Shown: piece after piece, positions 43,564 through 52,512 of the stretch
Position numbering within the stretch: the stretch's first letter is position 1
How the letters are laid out: the number at the start of each line of letters is the position of its first letter
Source: Burkholderia sp. D-99
Lineage (GTDB): Bacteria; Pseudomonadota; Gammaproteobacteria; Burkholderiales; Burkholderiaceae
DNA length: 64,000 nt
NCBI RefSeq assembly: GCF_011605345.1
Contig: NZ_JAAOXM010000001.1
Location: 248,001-312,000, forward strand
Reading direction: 5' to 3'
Translations under genes and position numbers: made by a program
Notes under the pieces: model-generated
The model's database searches: none
Told to the model about the DNA's origin: nothing
What the model saw: the letters and a program-made list of their open reading frames with translations, nothing else

Positions 43564-44493
43564 CTACAGCGCCATGTCCTGCGCAATTTCCGCGATTTGC
43601 CGGCGCAGCCACCCGTGCGCCGGATCGTCGTGCGTGCGCTCGTGCCAGATCATCGTCAACGCGAAAGGGGCGACTTCGACCGGCAACGGCACCAGCGTGA
43701 CCGGCATCGACAACGCGACGTGCTGCGCGAGACGGCGCGGCAGCACCACCGTCATGTCGCTTTTCGCGACGACCATCGGCGCCACCAGAAAATGCGGCAA
43801 CCGCATCGCGATGCGCCGATGCAGCCCTTGCCGCGCGAGCGCCGCGTCGACGAGCTCGCCACCACGGCCGCCGATCGTCACCAGCACATGCGACAGCGCC
43901 GCGAAGCGCTTCGGCGTCAGTCGGGCGGATAGCGCCGGATGCCCGTTGCGCACGATGCAGACCAGACTGTCGTCGTAGAGTTTTCGACGATAGATACCGG
44001 CAGGCAGGGTGTCATCGTCGAACGCGCCGAGCGCGATACCGGCCGTGCCGTTCGCCACGAGTTCGACGTTGTTGCCGCGCGACGGCGGCATGTCGAGATC
44101 CATGCCCGGCGCGCGCTGTTCCAGCCGCGCAATCACGTCAGGCATCAGCGTCAGCGCCATGTGATCGAGGCTTGCGATCGAGAACTGCCCGCGCGTGGTG
44201 GCCGGATCGAATACGGCAGGCGCGACGATGCCGGCCGCTTCCGTCAGCACGCGCGACACGCGCAGCGCGAGCGATGCCGCGCGCGGCGTGAATTCCAGCC
44301 CCTTCGGCGTGCGCACGACGACGCGATCGTCGAGCAGCGTGCGCAGCCGGCCCAGCGCGCGGCTTGCCGCCGGCTGCGTCAGGCCGAGCCGCACACCGGC
44401 GCGCGTGACGCTGCGCTCCTTGAGCAACGCGTCGAGCAGCTTGAGCAGGTTGAGATCGACGTCACGCAAATCCACTTCGTGCATGCTGGACAT
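43564..44493 (-). CDS. LysR-family regulator (NodD-like group)
   Basis: This 309-residue LTTR starts with the HEVDLRDVDLNLLKLLDALL segment typical of the NodD/SyrM-like group and a helix-turn-helix with SVTRAGVRLGLTQPAASRAL. It is divergent from the NmrA-family gene 86 bp away, its likely target. It is the first intact core-like gene to the right of the island; its 3' end abuts the LysR fragment left by the deletion. Confidence 0.9.
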   Translation of the reverse strand: MSSMHEVDLRDVDLNLLKLLDALLKERSVTRAGVRLGLTQPAASRALGRLRTLLDDRVVVRTPKGLEFTPRAASLALRVSRVLTEAAGIVAPAVFDPATTRGQFSIASLDHMALTLMPDVIARLEQRAPGMDLDMPPSRGNNVELVANGTAGIALGAFDDDTLPAGIYRRKLYDDSLVCIVRNGHPALSARLTPKRFAALSHVLVTIGGRGGELVDAALARQGLHRRIAMRLPHFLVAPMVVAKSDMTVVLPRRLAQHVALSMPVTLVPLPVEVAPFALTMIWHERTHDDPAHGWLRRQIAEIAQDMAL

Positions 44494-44579
44494 GATCGGT
44501 ATGCATTTGAGTTATGAGATGCCAGCGTACATCATCGAAGCCATCGCTCCAACGGGTGGAGCGGCTGTCGGGAGAACAC

Positions 44580-45452
44580 ATGTTCGTTGTTACGGGAGTC
44601 ACCGGGCGCACGGGAGCCGTCGCGGCCCAGGCCCTGATCGATGCGGGCGTCGCGGTGCGCGTGGTCGTGCGCGATCGCGCGAAGGCGGCGCGTTTTGCCG
44701 CGCAGGGTGCGGAAGTGGCGGTCGCCGATCTGGCCGACGCCGACGCATTGACGCGTGCCTTTGCCGGCGCGCACGGCGCGTATCTGGTCAAGCCGCCCAA
44801 CTATGCGCTGGAGAACCTGTTCGAACACGCAGACGTCACGGCGCGTGCCGTCGCCGAAGCAGTGCGTGCGGCGGGCTTGCCTAAACTCGTGCTGCTGTCG
44901 TCGGTAGGCGCCGACCGGCCGGACGGCACCGGCGTGATCGCGACCAACCGCACGGCCGAGCAACGTCTGGCGGAACTGGGCATTCCGGTCGTGTTCCTGC
45001 GCGCGGCGTACTTCATGGAGAACTGGGCGCGCGTCGTCGAGCCGGTCCGCACGCAAGGCATCCTGCCGAGCTTGCTCGTGCCGGTCGAGCGTGCCGTGCC
45101 GATGGTCGCGACCGAGGATATCGGCCGCATCGCGGCGGGCCTCCTGCGTGAAGAGTGGGCGGGCATCCGGAAGATCGGCCTGGCGGGGCCGATTGCGTAT
45201 TCGCCCGGCGACATCGCGGCGATCTTTGCGCGCGCGCTGAATCGACCGGTGCGGCCGGTGGCGCTCGAGCCTTCCGCGTGGGCCGGGGTACTCGCGATGA
45301 ATCCGTTCTCGACCGCGGCGATCGATGGCTTCATCGAAATGAATCGCGGGCTGAACAGCGGCCACATCGACTTCGGGAGCGACGACACGGTCGAGCTTCG
45401 ACAAGGGCGCGTGCCGTTCGAACAGGTCGTCGAGGAGATCCTGCGGGCGTGA
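44580..45452 (+). CDS. NmrA-family NAD(P)-binding protein
   Basis: This 290-residue atypical SDR starts with MFVVTGVTGRTGAVAAQALI (GxxGxxG), lacks the YxxxK active site of classical SDRs and has LVLLSSVGADRPDGTG. NmrA/YtfG-like proteins act as NADP sensors or quinone reductases. The ATG chosen has a GGGAGA site 5 nt upstream; a longer frame adds 22 unlikely residues. Regulation by the divergent LysR is inferred. Confidence 0.87.
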   Translation: MFVVTGVTGRTGAVAAQALIDAGVAVRVVVRDRAKAARFAAQGAEVAVADLADADALTRAFAGAHGAYLVKPPNYALENLFEHADVTARAVAEAVRAAGLPKLVLLSSVGADRPDGTGVIATNRTAEQRLAELGIPVVFLRAAYFMENWARVVEPVRTQGILPSLLVPVERAVPMVATEDIGRIAAGLLREEWAGIRKIGLAGPIAYSPGDIAAIFARALNRPVRPVALEPSAWAGVLAMNPFSTAAIDGFIEMNRGLNSGHIDFGSDDTVELRQGRVPFEQVVEEILRA

Positions 45453-45573
45453 CGCCGCGCATCGCCGCGGCATCGCGGCGTTCGTTGCCCGGATACGGGC
45501 GCCATCGCGTGTGTCGAACGGCCGCAACGGACCGAACGGCGTCACGCGCGATCCGGCTCCGCCGCGGCGCCGG

Positions 45574-46230
45574 TCATTTTCTCTTCGACCGCGACCTTTC
45601 CGGTCCACCCACCTGCGCGGCCGTGGCCAGCAGGCTGCGCAGGAACACCATGATCATGTGCCCGATCGGCACCTCGGACAGGATCGACTGCTGCAGCGAC
45701 AGGCCCTGCGAGAGCCCCATGAACGAAATGGCCAGGACGGCCGGTGGTTCGGGCGGCACTTTCTTCAGCCGCGCGAAAATCTGTTCGATGCAATAGGCGA
45801 GGCCATCGCGGTGGGCGTCCAGCAATGCCTGCGACGCGATGGCAAAAGCGGGGTTGCGCCGCCCCTGAAGCTTGAACTCGACGCCCAGCACCGACCACTC
45901 GGGCTCGGCATCGACGGTTCGCGACCAGACATCCAGCGCATTCAATATGTCCTCCCCGGACGCGGACGGGTCGCTCAGTACCCGGGCGATGTCGGCCACT
46001 TGCGCCTTCGAACGCTCCCGCATCAGCTCGACGAACAACGCCTCCTTGCTCGCGAAATTCGAATAGAACGCGCCCTGCGTATAGCCGGCCTCGGCAGCGA
46101 GATCCCTGAGCGACGTGGCGCCGAACCCGCGGTCGACGAACAGCCGCTTCGCCGCGGCGAGCAAATGCGCGCGGGTCTGCAACCGGCTTTCTTCGCGGCT
46201 CAGCCGCGGGGGAAGGGGAACCATGTTCAT
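45574..46230 (-). CDS. TetR-family repressor
   Basis: This 218-residue TetR has an N-terminal helix-turn-helix (LLAAAKRLFVDRGFGATSLR, then AGYTQGAFYSNFASKEALF) and an all-helical ligand domain. Starts at the first or third codon (both ATG) are possible; an AAGG site precedes. Three ATATC-N4-GATAT-like palindromes lie upstream, the first 11 bp from the start, so it is very probably autoregulated. No efflux or enzyme gene is obviously paired with it here. Confidence 0.9.
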   Translation of the reverse strand: MNMVPLPPRLSREESRLQTRAHLLAAAKRLFVDRGFGATSLRDLAAEAGYTQGAFYSNFASKEALFVELMRERSKAQVADIARVLSDPSASGEDILNALDVWSRTVDAEPEWSVLGVEFKLQGRRNPAFAIASQALLDAHRDGLAYCIEQIFARLKKVPPEPPAVLAISFMGLSQGLSLQQSILSEVPIGHMIMVFLRSLLATAAQVGGPERSRSKRK

Positions 46231-46240
46231 GGCCGAAAGG

Positions 46241-46254
46241 ATATCAGTTGATAT
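46241..46254. promoter_or_regulatory. TetR operator 1
   Basis: ATATCAGTTGATAT is a 5+4+5 palindrome 11 bp before the TetR ATG. The same pattern recurs twice in the next 200 bp. Confidence 0.65.
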
Positions 46255-46286
46255 TTGAGATAGATACCATTACGATCCGATTTCGG

Positions 46287-46300
46287 ATATCACTCGATAT
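46287..46300. promoter_or_regulatory. TetR operator 2
   Basis: ATATCACTCGATAT has the same arms (ATATC / GATAT) as operator 1 with a different 4-bp centre, 46 bp further from the gene. Confidence 0.6.
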
Positions 46301-46441
46301 GTGGAATGCGGCGCGCGATTGTGCACCTCATTGTCGGCAATGGGCAGGGATCACACGGACCAATGCCGGCCGCTTTGCCGCGGCAATCAAATGCGGTGGG
46401 TCGGCCGCACGGCGAAGCGCACCGCGCTTTTGGCCGGACGG

Positions 46442-46455
46442 GTATCGGTTGATAT
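46442..46455. promoter_or_regulatory. TetR operator 3, within a longer direct repeat
   Basis: GTATCGGTTGATAT is a one-mismatch form of operator 1. The match extends on the right (TTGAGATRGAT) so that about 25 bp repeat the operator 1 region at a distance of 201 bp. It could serve a divergent plus-strand promoter. No gene can be supported in the 527 bp between the TetR and H-NS genes. Confidence 0.5.
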
Positions 46456-46757
46456 TTGAGATGGATGTCATTGTTATTGCATTTGCAATTATCGATTGGG
46501 CAATGAAACAGGCGGCGCGCTGGTGCGCCTGACTGTCCGCATCGGGCGGGGACCGGGCGGACGATCGTTCCGGTGTGGGGCGTCGATGCGGCGCCGGTAC
46601 GCCAGGGATTCGCGCTTTTGCCGCATCGCGTGGCCGATGCGCGGAGCGCGTCGCCTGCCGATCAGGTAAAGGTCACGCCCACGGGACGTGATGAATCATT
46701 CTGTTAGTCATGCGAATCATGTGGATTCGTATGCGGATGCATGATGGGAAGCAGAAG

Positions 46758-47093
46758 ATGAGCGTGAGCAAGACCTATGCGCAGCTCGTAGTCGAGCTGG
46801 CCGAACTGGACGAGGAAATCGAGCATGCACGTGCCCGCGAGCGCGTCGATGCGATCGAGAAGGTTCACTCGCTGATGGATACCTATGCGATCAAGCATCG
46901 CGACCTGGTCGGCCGCAACGGCAGCCGGGGTTCGTACATCGTGAAAGTCCTGCCGGCGCGCTATCGCGATCCGGCGAGTGGAAAGGAGTGGAGCGGGCGC
47001 GGCAATGCACCGCTCTGGATCAGGGGCAAGGATCGTCGTCAGTTCGTCATCGTCAAGCCGCTGGCCACCGGCAAGAAAACCAGGGCCGGCTGA
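46758..47093 (+). CDS. H-NS-family nucleoid protein
   Basis: This 111-residue protein has an N-terminal coiled-coil oligomerisation region (about 5-45) and a C-terminal DNA-binding domain with YRDPASGKEWSGRGNAPLWI. In most family members the core is WSGRGRxPxW; here the second Arg is Asn (RGNAP), which should weaken minor-groove binding. The ATG before SVSKTYAQL is chosen, since upstream in-frame ATGs lie in non-family residues. It stands alone and might act as a modulator of the main H-NS (inference). Confidence 0.85.
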   Translation: MSVSKTYAQLVVELAELDEEIEHARARERVDAIEKVHSLMDTYAIKHRDLVGRNGSRGSYIVKVLPARYRDPASGKEWSGRGNAPLWIRGKDRRQFVIVKPLATGKKTRAG

Positions 47094-47217
47094 CAGAGGG
47101 CGCAGGGCCACGGCGGCGTATGACGCCGGCGGCGGCTGCACCACGAGCAGCGTGGCGCCTTCAGGCGACGGCGCCACGGTCGCATGCAGCCCGAACGGGA
47201 TTCGGCGTCGCGCGCGC

Positions 47218-47976
47218 CTATCCCCGCCCGACGAACGGCATGGCCGTCGCCATGATCGTCATGTTCAGGATGTTCGTGTCGAGCGGCAGGTTCGCCATCT
47301 GGACGATCGCGTTCGCGACATGCGTGACGTCCATGCGCGCCTCGGGCGCGAGGCTGCCGTCGGCTTGCGGGACGCCTTGCGTCATCCGTTCCGTCAGCGA
47401 CGTTGCTGCGTTGCCGATGTCGATCTGGCCGCACGCGATGTTGTACCGGCGGCCGTCGAGCGCCAGCGCCTTGGTGATTCCGGTCACCGCATGCTTGGTG
47501 GCCGTGTAAGCGATCGTATCGGGGCGCGGCGCATGTGCGGAGATCGAGCCGTTGTTGATGATTCGGCCGCCCTGCGGCGTTTGCGCTTTCATCAGGCGCC
47601 AGGCCGCCCGCGCACACAGAAAGACGCCGGTCAGGTTCGTCGCGACGACGCTGTTCCACAGGTCGAATTCATATTCGTCGAGGGAAACCGCAGGGGCGTT
47701 GCGGCCGGCATTGTTGAACAGCACGTCGAGCCGGCCGAACTGCTGCGCGATTTGCGCAAACGCGTGGTCGACCGATGCTTCGTCGGTGACGTCCGCAGGA
47801 AACACGTGCGCGTCGCCGCCGGCGGCGCGGATCGCGTCCTGCGTTTCGCGCAACGAGGCCTCCGTGCGCCCGAGCAGCGCGACGGTGAATCCCGCCTGGG
47901 CGAGCGCGACGGCCGCCGCGCGACCGATGCCGGCGCCGGCGCCCGTGACGGCTGCGAATTTCTTCGAGACTGACAT
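47218..47976 (-). CDS. short-chain dehydrogenase/reductase
   Basis: This 252-residue classical SDR has TGAGAGIG at residues 11-18, NNAG near 89, a Ser in the NGSIS strand and YTATK as active site. An AGGAAA site precedes the ATG. It is flanked by genes on both sides that do not form an operon with it. The substrate cannot be predicted. The reading frame extends upstream but without SDR similarity. Confidence 0.9.
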   Translation of the reverse strand: MSVSKKFAAVTGAGAGIGRAAAVALAQAGFTVALLGRTEASLRETQDAIRAAGGDAHVFPADVTDEASVDHAFAQIAQQFGRLDVLFNNAGRNAPAVSLDEYEFDLWNSVVATNLTGVFLCARAAWRLMKAQTPQGGRIINNGSISAHAPRPDTIAYTATKHAVTGITKALALDGRRYNIACGQIDIGNAATSLTERMTQGVPQADGSLAPEARMDVTHVANAIVQMANLPLDTNILNMTIMATAMPFVGRG

Positions 47977-48116
47977 GGCTTGATTTCCTGCTGGTTGAAA
48001 GAGGGCGAGGCGGCCGATGACCGGGATCATCGCCGCATCCGGCAATGTAGTCGAAATGCGCGGCGCGCATGTTCGAGCGACATCGTCAGGCACGCTCGAT
48101 TGCGCGATGGCCGCGA

Positions 48117-49061
48117 CTACTTCTTCCGGCCGGGCGTGGCCCTCCGTGCCCGCGTGCCGGTTTGCGCGAACAGATCGACCACCACGTCGCGCAGCCACCG
48201 GTTCCCTTCGTCCTGGTTGACGCGCGCATGCCAGAGCATGTGAATCGGCGTACCCGGCAGCGCGACGGGCAGCGCGCGCCAGCCCAGCGAAAACGGTGCG
48301 GCGAGCTGCTGCGCGAGATGCTCGGGCACCGTCGCGATCAGGTCGGTGCGCTGCAGGATGTAGCCGACGCTCATGAAATGCGGCACCGTGAGCCGCACCT
48401 GGCGCTTCACGCGGCGGCGCTTCAGCCATTCGTCCACCTGCCCGTGACCGGTGCCGGCCGACACCACGACCAGATGTTTGGCATTGCGCCACGCGTCGAC
48501 CGTCAGCGGCGCGTCCTCGAGCGGATGCCCCCGACGGAACAGGCACACATAGCGCTGATCGAACAGCCGGCGCTGATAGAAGCCGCCCTGGAGCTGCGGC
48601 AGCAGGCCGATCGCGAGATCGACACGGCCGTCGGCCATTTCGTCGCCGAGATTGATGCTCGTGTTGCGCACAGTATTGAGCGCGATGCCCGGCGCCGCTC
48701 GCGACAGGTGTTCGAGCAGCGCGGGCAGGAACACGACTTCGCCGATGTCGGTCATGCCGATCGTCAGCGTGCGCGTGGCGCGCAGCGGATCGAAACCGGT
48801 CTCGGGATTGAGCGCGGCGTGCAGGGTCGCGAGCGCGTGCGACACGGGTTCCGCCAGGCGCAGCGCGAACGGTGTCGGCACCACGCCGCCCGGCCCGCGC
48901 ACGAACAGCGGATCGCCGAGCCGGCGGCGTAGCTTCGCGAGCGCATTGCTCACGCCCGGCTGGCTCATGTTCATCTGCTCGGCAACGCTCGACACGCGCC
49001 GTTCCTGCATCAACCGCTGGAAAAGCAGCAGCAGGTTGAGGTCGACATCGCTCAATTCCAT
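48117..49061 (-). CDS. LysR-family regulator (NodD-like group)
   Basis: This 314-residue LTTR begins [20 protein letters not shown] with helix-turn-helix [20 protein letters not shown] and ends in an Arg/Lys-rich tail. It is divergent from a flavin monooxygenase gene with 166 bp between, the standard LysR layout for an inducible aromatic hydroxylase. The longer frame upstream has no LTTR similarity. Confidence 0.9.
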   Translation of the reverse strand: MELSDVDLNLLLLFQRLMQERRVSSVAEQMNMSQPGVSNALAKLRRRLGDPLFVRGPGGVVPTPFALRLAEPVSHALATLHAALNPETGFDPLRATRTLTIGMTDIGEVVFLPALLEHLSRAAPGIALNTVRNTSINLGDEMADGRVDLAIGLLPQLQGGFYQRRLFDQRYVCLFRRGHPLEDAPLTVDAWRNAKHLVVVSAGTGHGQVDEWLKRRRVKRQVRLTVPHFMSVGYILQRTDLIATVPEHLAQQLAAPFSLGWRALPVALPGTPIHMLWHARVNQDEGNRWLRDVVVDLFAQTGTRARRATPGRKK

Positions 49062-49227
49062 GGGTTTTGCCTCGCCGGGTTCATTGCATCCAGTGATGAT
49101 GCAGATTCCTTTCATTTTATTGCGGGATGAAAGTCCGCTCCCGAGAATACCGATACGGCCCATGCAATCGACATGGCCGCTGCGCAAGCCGCAGACCCCA
49201 CATCGGAACATCGGAGACACCTTCATC

Positions 49228-50442
49228 ATGCAGACGAACCTGAAGATTGCGATCGTCGGCGCCGGGATCGGCGGCCTGACGCTCGCGCTTGCCCTGCGCG
49301 AGCACGGCATCGACGCGCAGCTCTACGAACAGACGGAGGTGTTGCGCGAAGTCGGCGCGGCCGTCGCGCTGTCGGCCAATGCGACGCGCTTCTACGAACG
49401 CATGGGCTTGCGTGCGGCCTTCGACGCGGTGTGCGCGGACATCCCGGGGCTCGTCTATCGCGACGGCCGCAGCGGTGCGGTGATCGGCCATCATCGCGGC
49501 GCGCCCGACTATCGCCGGCAATTCGGCGGCGCGTACTGGGGCGTGCACCGCGCGGATCTGCAGGCGGTGCTGTCGAAGGCGGTCGGCCTCGAATGCATCC
49601 ATCTCGGCCATCGGTTGACCGATCTCGCGCAGCATGCCGATCGCGTCACGCTGGCGTTCGACAACGGTGTGCGCATCGACGCGGATCTCGTGATCGGCGC
49701 GGACGGGGCGCGCTCGATCACGCGGCGCTGGATGCTCGGCTACGACGATGCGCTGTATTCGGGCTGTTCGGGTTTTCGCGGCGTGGTGCCGGCTGCGCGG
49801 CTCAGCCTGTTGCCTGATCCCGAAACGCTTCAGTACTGGATCGGGCCGCACGGGCACCTGCTGCACTATCCGATCGGCGACGACGGCGACCAGAATTTCC
49901 TGCTGGTCGAGCGTCATCCGTCACCGTGGCCGTCGCGCGACTGGGTGATGCCGGCGGAAGAGGGCGAGCAACTGCGTGCGTTCAGGGGCTGGCATCCGGC
50001 GGTGGTGCAGATGATCACGGCGATGCCGATCAGCCAGCGCTGGGGGTTGTTCCATCGGCCGCCGCTCGGCCGCTGGAGCCGCGGGCGCGTGACGCTGATC
50101 GGCGACGCCGCGCATGCGCTGGTGCCGCACCACGGGCAGGGCGCGAATCAGTCGATCGAGGATGCGGTGGTGCTGGCGGCGCAACTGGCGCAGGCCGGGC
50201 CGGGCAACTGGCGTGAAGCGCAGGAAGCGTACGAGCGGCTGCGTCGCGGCCGCACGCGCAAGGTGCAGTACGCGTCGATCTCCGTGGCCGACGTGCTGCA
50301 CCTGCCCGACGGGCCGGCCGCGCAGGCACGCAATGCGCGTCTGGCCGAGCGCGACAGCGTGCTGCATCACCTGGACTGGATTCACGATTTCGATGCGCTG
50401 GCCGGGGAGCCGAGCGAACGACAGGGCGGTACGTGGCTTTGA
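49228..50442 (+). CDS. FAD-dependent aromatic monooxygenase (salicylate / 3-hydroxybenzoate hydroxylase-like)
   Basis: This 404-residue group A flavoprotein monooxygenase has GAGIGGLTLALALREHG at residue 12, the DG motif GADGARS near 155 and the FAD-ribityl motif LIGDAAHAL near 292. Such single-component enzymes use NAD(P)H and O2 to hydroxylate phenolic acids. CGGAGA precedes the ATG. No ring-cleavage gene adjoins, so the exact acid is unknown. A LysR regulator is divergent. Confidence 0.9.
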   Translation: MQTNLKIAIVGAGIGGLTLALALREHGIDAQLYEQTEVLREVGAAVALSANATRFYERMGLRAAFDAVCADIPGLVYRDGRSGAVIGHHRGAPDYRRQFGGAYWGVHRADLQAVLSKAVGLECIHLGHRLTDLAQHADRVTLAFDNGVRIDADLVIGADGARSITRRWMLGYDDALYSGCSGFRGVVPAARLSLLPDPETLQYWIGPHGHLLHYPIGDDGDQNFLLVERHPSPWPSRDWVMPAEEGEQLRAFRGWHPAVVQMITAMPISQRWGLFHRPPLGRWSRGRVTLIGDAAHALVPHHGQGANQSIEDAVVLAAQLAQAGPGNWREAQEAYERLRRGRTRKVQYASISVADVLHLPDGPAAQARNARLAERDSVLHHLDWIHDFDALAGEPSERQGGTWL

Positions 50443-50557
50443 GCCGGGCATGCCGGAGGCGGCGATTTCCACGTGGACGTAGCTGGGTGAAGTCGGGCGG
50501 CAGTCCTTTGCAGCCCGGCACGCGCCCCCGGCGTATTGCTTCATGCGGCAGCATGGC

Positions 50558-51475
50558 TCAACCCAGCAACGGCGGCAGTTCTTCCTTCAGAAAATCGACC
50601 AGCGCGCGCACGGCCGGCATCATGCCGCGCCGCGTCGGGAACAGCAGCACGAGCCGTCCCTCCCGCGAGCGCCACGTCGGCAGAACAACCTGTAGCGCGC
50701 CGGACGCGATCTCGGCGCGGCATGCATAAAGCGGCAGGCTTGCGATCCCCAGCCCGGCCAGCGCCGCTTGCTTCAGCGTTGCGACATTGTCGCTCTGCAC
50801 GCGCGGCCGGATCGTTCGCGTGACGACGTCGGCGTTGGCGCCGATCAGCCGGAGCGCGGCGGCCGGGTCGCCGATCGGCGCATGGATCAGGAAATCGTCT
50901 TCGGGGAGCGTGTCGGGCGTATCGATCGGACCGGTTGCGGCCAGATACGCGGGGCTCGCGATCAGCCCCCAGCGCGCGGTGCACAGCGGAACCTGGACGA
51001 GGCTCGACGATTCGACGTCGAAACCCATGCCCCGTACCACTACGTCGATGTGTTCGTCGACGAGATCGACTTGCCGATGGCTGGCCTGCAGCGCGAGCCG
51101 GACCTTCGGATAGCGCTGCATGAAACGGGGCAACAGGCCGGCCAGTACGATATCCGTGATCGCGATCGGCATGCTCGCGCGCACCAGCCCCGACGGCTCG
51201 GCGGTGCGGCGGCGCACGGCGTCCTCGCCGGCCAGCGCCTCGTCGATCATCGCGCGGCAATGCACGTAGAGTGCTTCGCCGGCGTCCGTCAGGCTGAGGC
51301 GGCGCGAGGTGCGCTGCAGCAGCCGGGTGCCGAGACGGGTCTCCAGATCGGTGATGCGCCGGGAAATATGCGACTTGCTGACGCCGAGCGCGTCGCCGGC
51401 CGCGGTGAAGCCGCGATGCTCGACGACCTTCGCGAACAGGTAGAGGTCGTTCAGATCGGAGGAAGCCGGATTCAT
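50558..51475 (-). CDS. LysR-family regulator
   Basis: This 305-residue LTTR has LNDLYLFAKVVEHRGFTAAG and GVSKSHISRRI in the DNA-binding domain. The ATG beginning MNPASSDLNDL is used; an ATG 10 codons earlier is also possible and would overlap the palindrome there. It is divergent from the exported isochorismatase-like gene and probably controls it together with pirin. Confidence 0.88.
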   Translation of the reverse strand: MNPASSDLNDLYLFAKVVEHRGFTAAGDALGVSKSHISRRITDLETRLGTRLLQRTSRRLSLTDAGEALYVHCRAMIDEALAGEDAVRRRTAEPSGLVRASMPIAITDIVLAGLLPRFMQRYPKVRLALQASHRQVDLVDEHIDVVVRGMGFDVESSSLVQVPLCTARWGLIASPAYLAATGPIDTPDTLPEDDFLIHAPIGDPAAALRLIGANADVVTRTIRPRVQSDNVATLKQAALAGLGIASLPLYACRAEIASGALQVVLPTWRSREGRLVLLFPTRRGMMPAVRALVDFLKEELPPLLG

Positions 51476-51505
51476 TCGGGATTCGCCAGGGGAAAACGTC
51501 GACAT

Positions 51506-51527
51506 ATCGTTTCCACATGGAAACGAT
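51506..51527. promoter_or_regulatory. palindrome in the LysR / isochorismatase promoter
   Basis: ATCGTTTCC and GGAAACGAT form a perfect 9-bp inverted repeat around ACAT, 31 bp before the LysR start. It is a good candidate for the LysR (auto)regulatory site. Confidence 0.6.
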
Positions 51528-51667
51528 GGGTTGATTTGAAGTGTATTTATCGTTTGTCGTTGCGTAAATATCATTCTTTCCAACCGGCGCTGACAAGCAC
51601 CGGGCGATTCGGCCGGCACATCGGTCCCGCCGATCCGTCACCCGACATCATCGTGAGGAAAGACATC

Positions 51668-52420
51668 ATGAAACGCTTCTCCCTTCTGAAAGCCGCGGCT
51701 GCCGCCATCGCCATCGCCTTTGCCGGTACGGCCGGCACGGCTGCGCTGGCTGCTGAAGCCGCACCTGCAACCACGCCCGCGTCAGCACCCGTCGCCGTCG
51801 CACCGTCGGGCGCGCCGTATTCGCTGCTGTCGCGCGACAACACCGTGCTGCTGCTGGTCGATCACCAGGTCGGCCTGTTCACGGGCGTACGCGACATCGA
51901 CGTCGGACAGCTTCGGCACAACGTGGTCGCGTTGGCGAAGGCCGCGAAGACGCTCGGCATCCCGGTCATCGTCACCGCGACGATGCCCGACGGCATGTGG
52001 GGGCCGACCATCCCCGAACTGAAGGCGGCGCTGCCCGGCGTGCCGGTGATCAGCCGCACGTCGATCAATGCGTGGGACGACCCGAACGTGCGGGCCGCGA
52101 TCGAGAAGACGGGCCGCAAGCAGGTGGTCATCGCGGGTGTGTCGCTGGAGGTGTGCGCGACGTTCCCGGCACTGACGCTCAAGGCCGCCGGCTACGATCC
52201 GCGCGTGGTGCTCGACGCGTCAGGCACGTTCAGCGACGCGAAGCGCACGGCCGGGCTGCAGCGCCTCGCGGGCGCCGGCATCCCCGTGACCGACTACGCG
52301 ACGGTCGGTGTCGAATTGCTGCACAGCAACGTCGATCCGAAGGCGCAGCAGGTGTATGCGGATCTCGACATGCCGTTCGCGAACCTGGTCTGGCAGCTCA
52401 AGAGCGCATCGGGCAAGTGA
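51668..52420 (+). CDS. exported isochorismatase-family hydrolase
   Basis: This 250-residue protein has a clear Sec signal peptide (KRFSLLKAAAAAIAIAFAGT, cleavage near ALAAE), an Ala/Pro-rich linker and an isochorismatase-like domain with D65 (LLLVDHQ) and nucleophile C163 (GVSLEVC). This is the YcaC-like group, normally cytoplasmic. Export to the periplasm is uncommon and suggests action on an outside compound. GAGGAAAG precedes the ATG. The pirin gene follows by 92 bp on the same strand. Confidence 0.87.
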   Translation: MKRFSLLKAAAAAIAIAFAGTAGTAALAAEAAPATTPASAPVAVAPSGAPYSLLSRDNTVLLLVDHQVGLFTGVRDIDVGQLRHNVVALAKAAKTLGIPVIVTATMPDGMWGPTIPELKAALPGVPVISRTSINAWDDPNVRAAIEKTGRKQVVIAGVSLEVCATFPALTLKAAGYDPRVVLDASGTFSDAKRTAGLQRLAGAGIPVTDYATVGVELLHSNVDPKAQQVYADLDMPFANLVWQLKSASGK

Positions 52421-52512
52421 CGGGGCAAGCGGTTTCGCGGGGCCGGCGAGGGCGCGTGCCGTCGTCGCCGGGCCATCGTGCAGGAAAAGGCTATCCAGCC
52501 AGGAGCACCACG

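Noticed and set aside
46248..46532. Possible 94-residue protein between the TetR and H-NS genes
   Set aside because: Its only notable feature, a repeated LIFEIDTITI-like segment, is just the translated operator repeat. There is no ribosome site or family.
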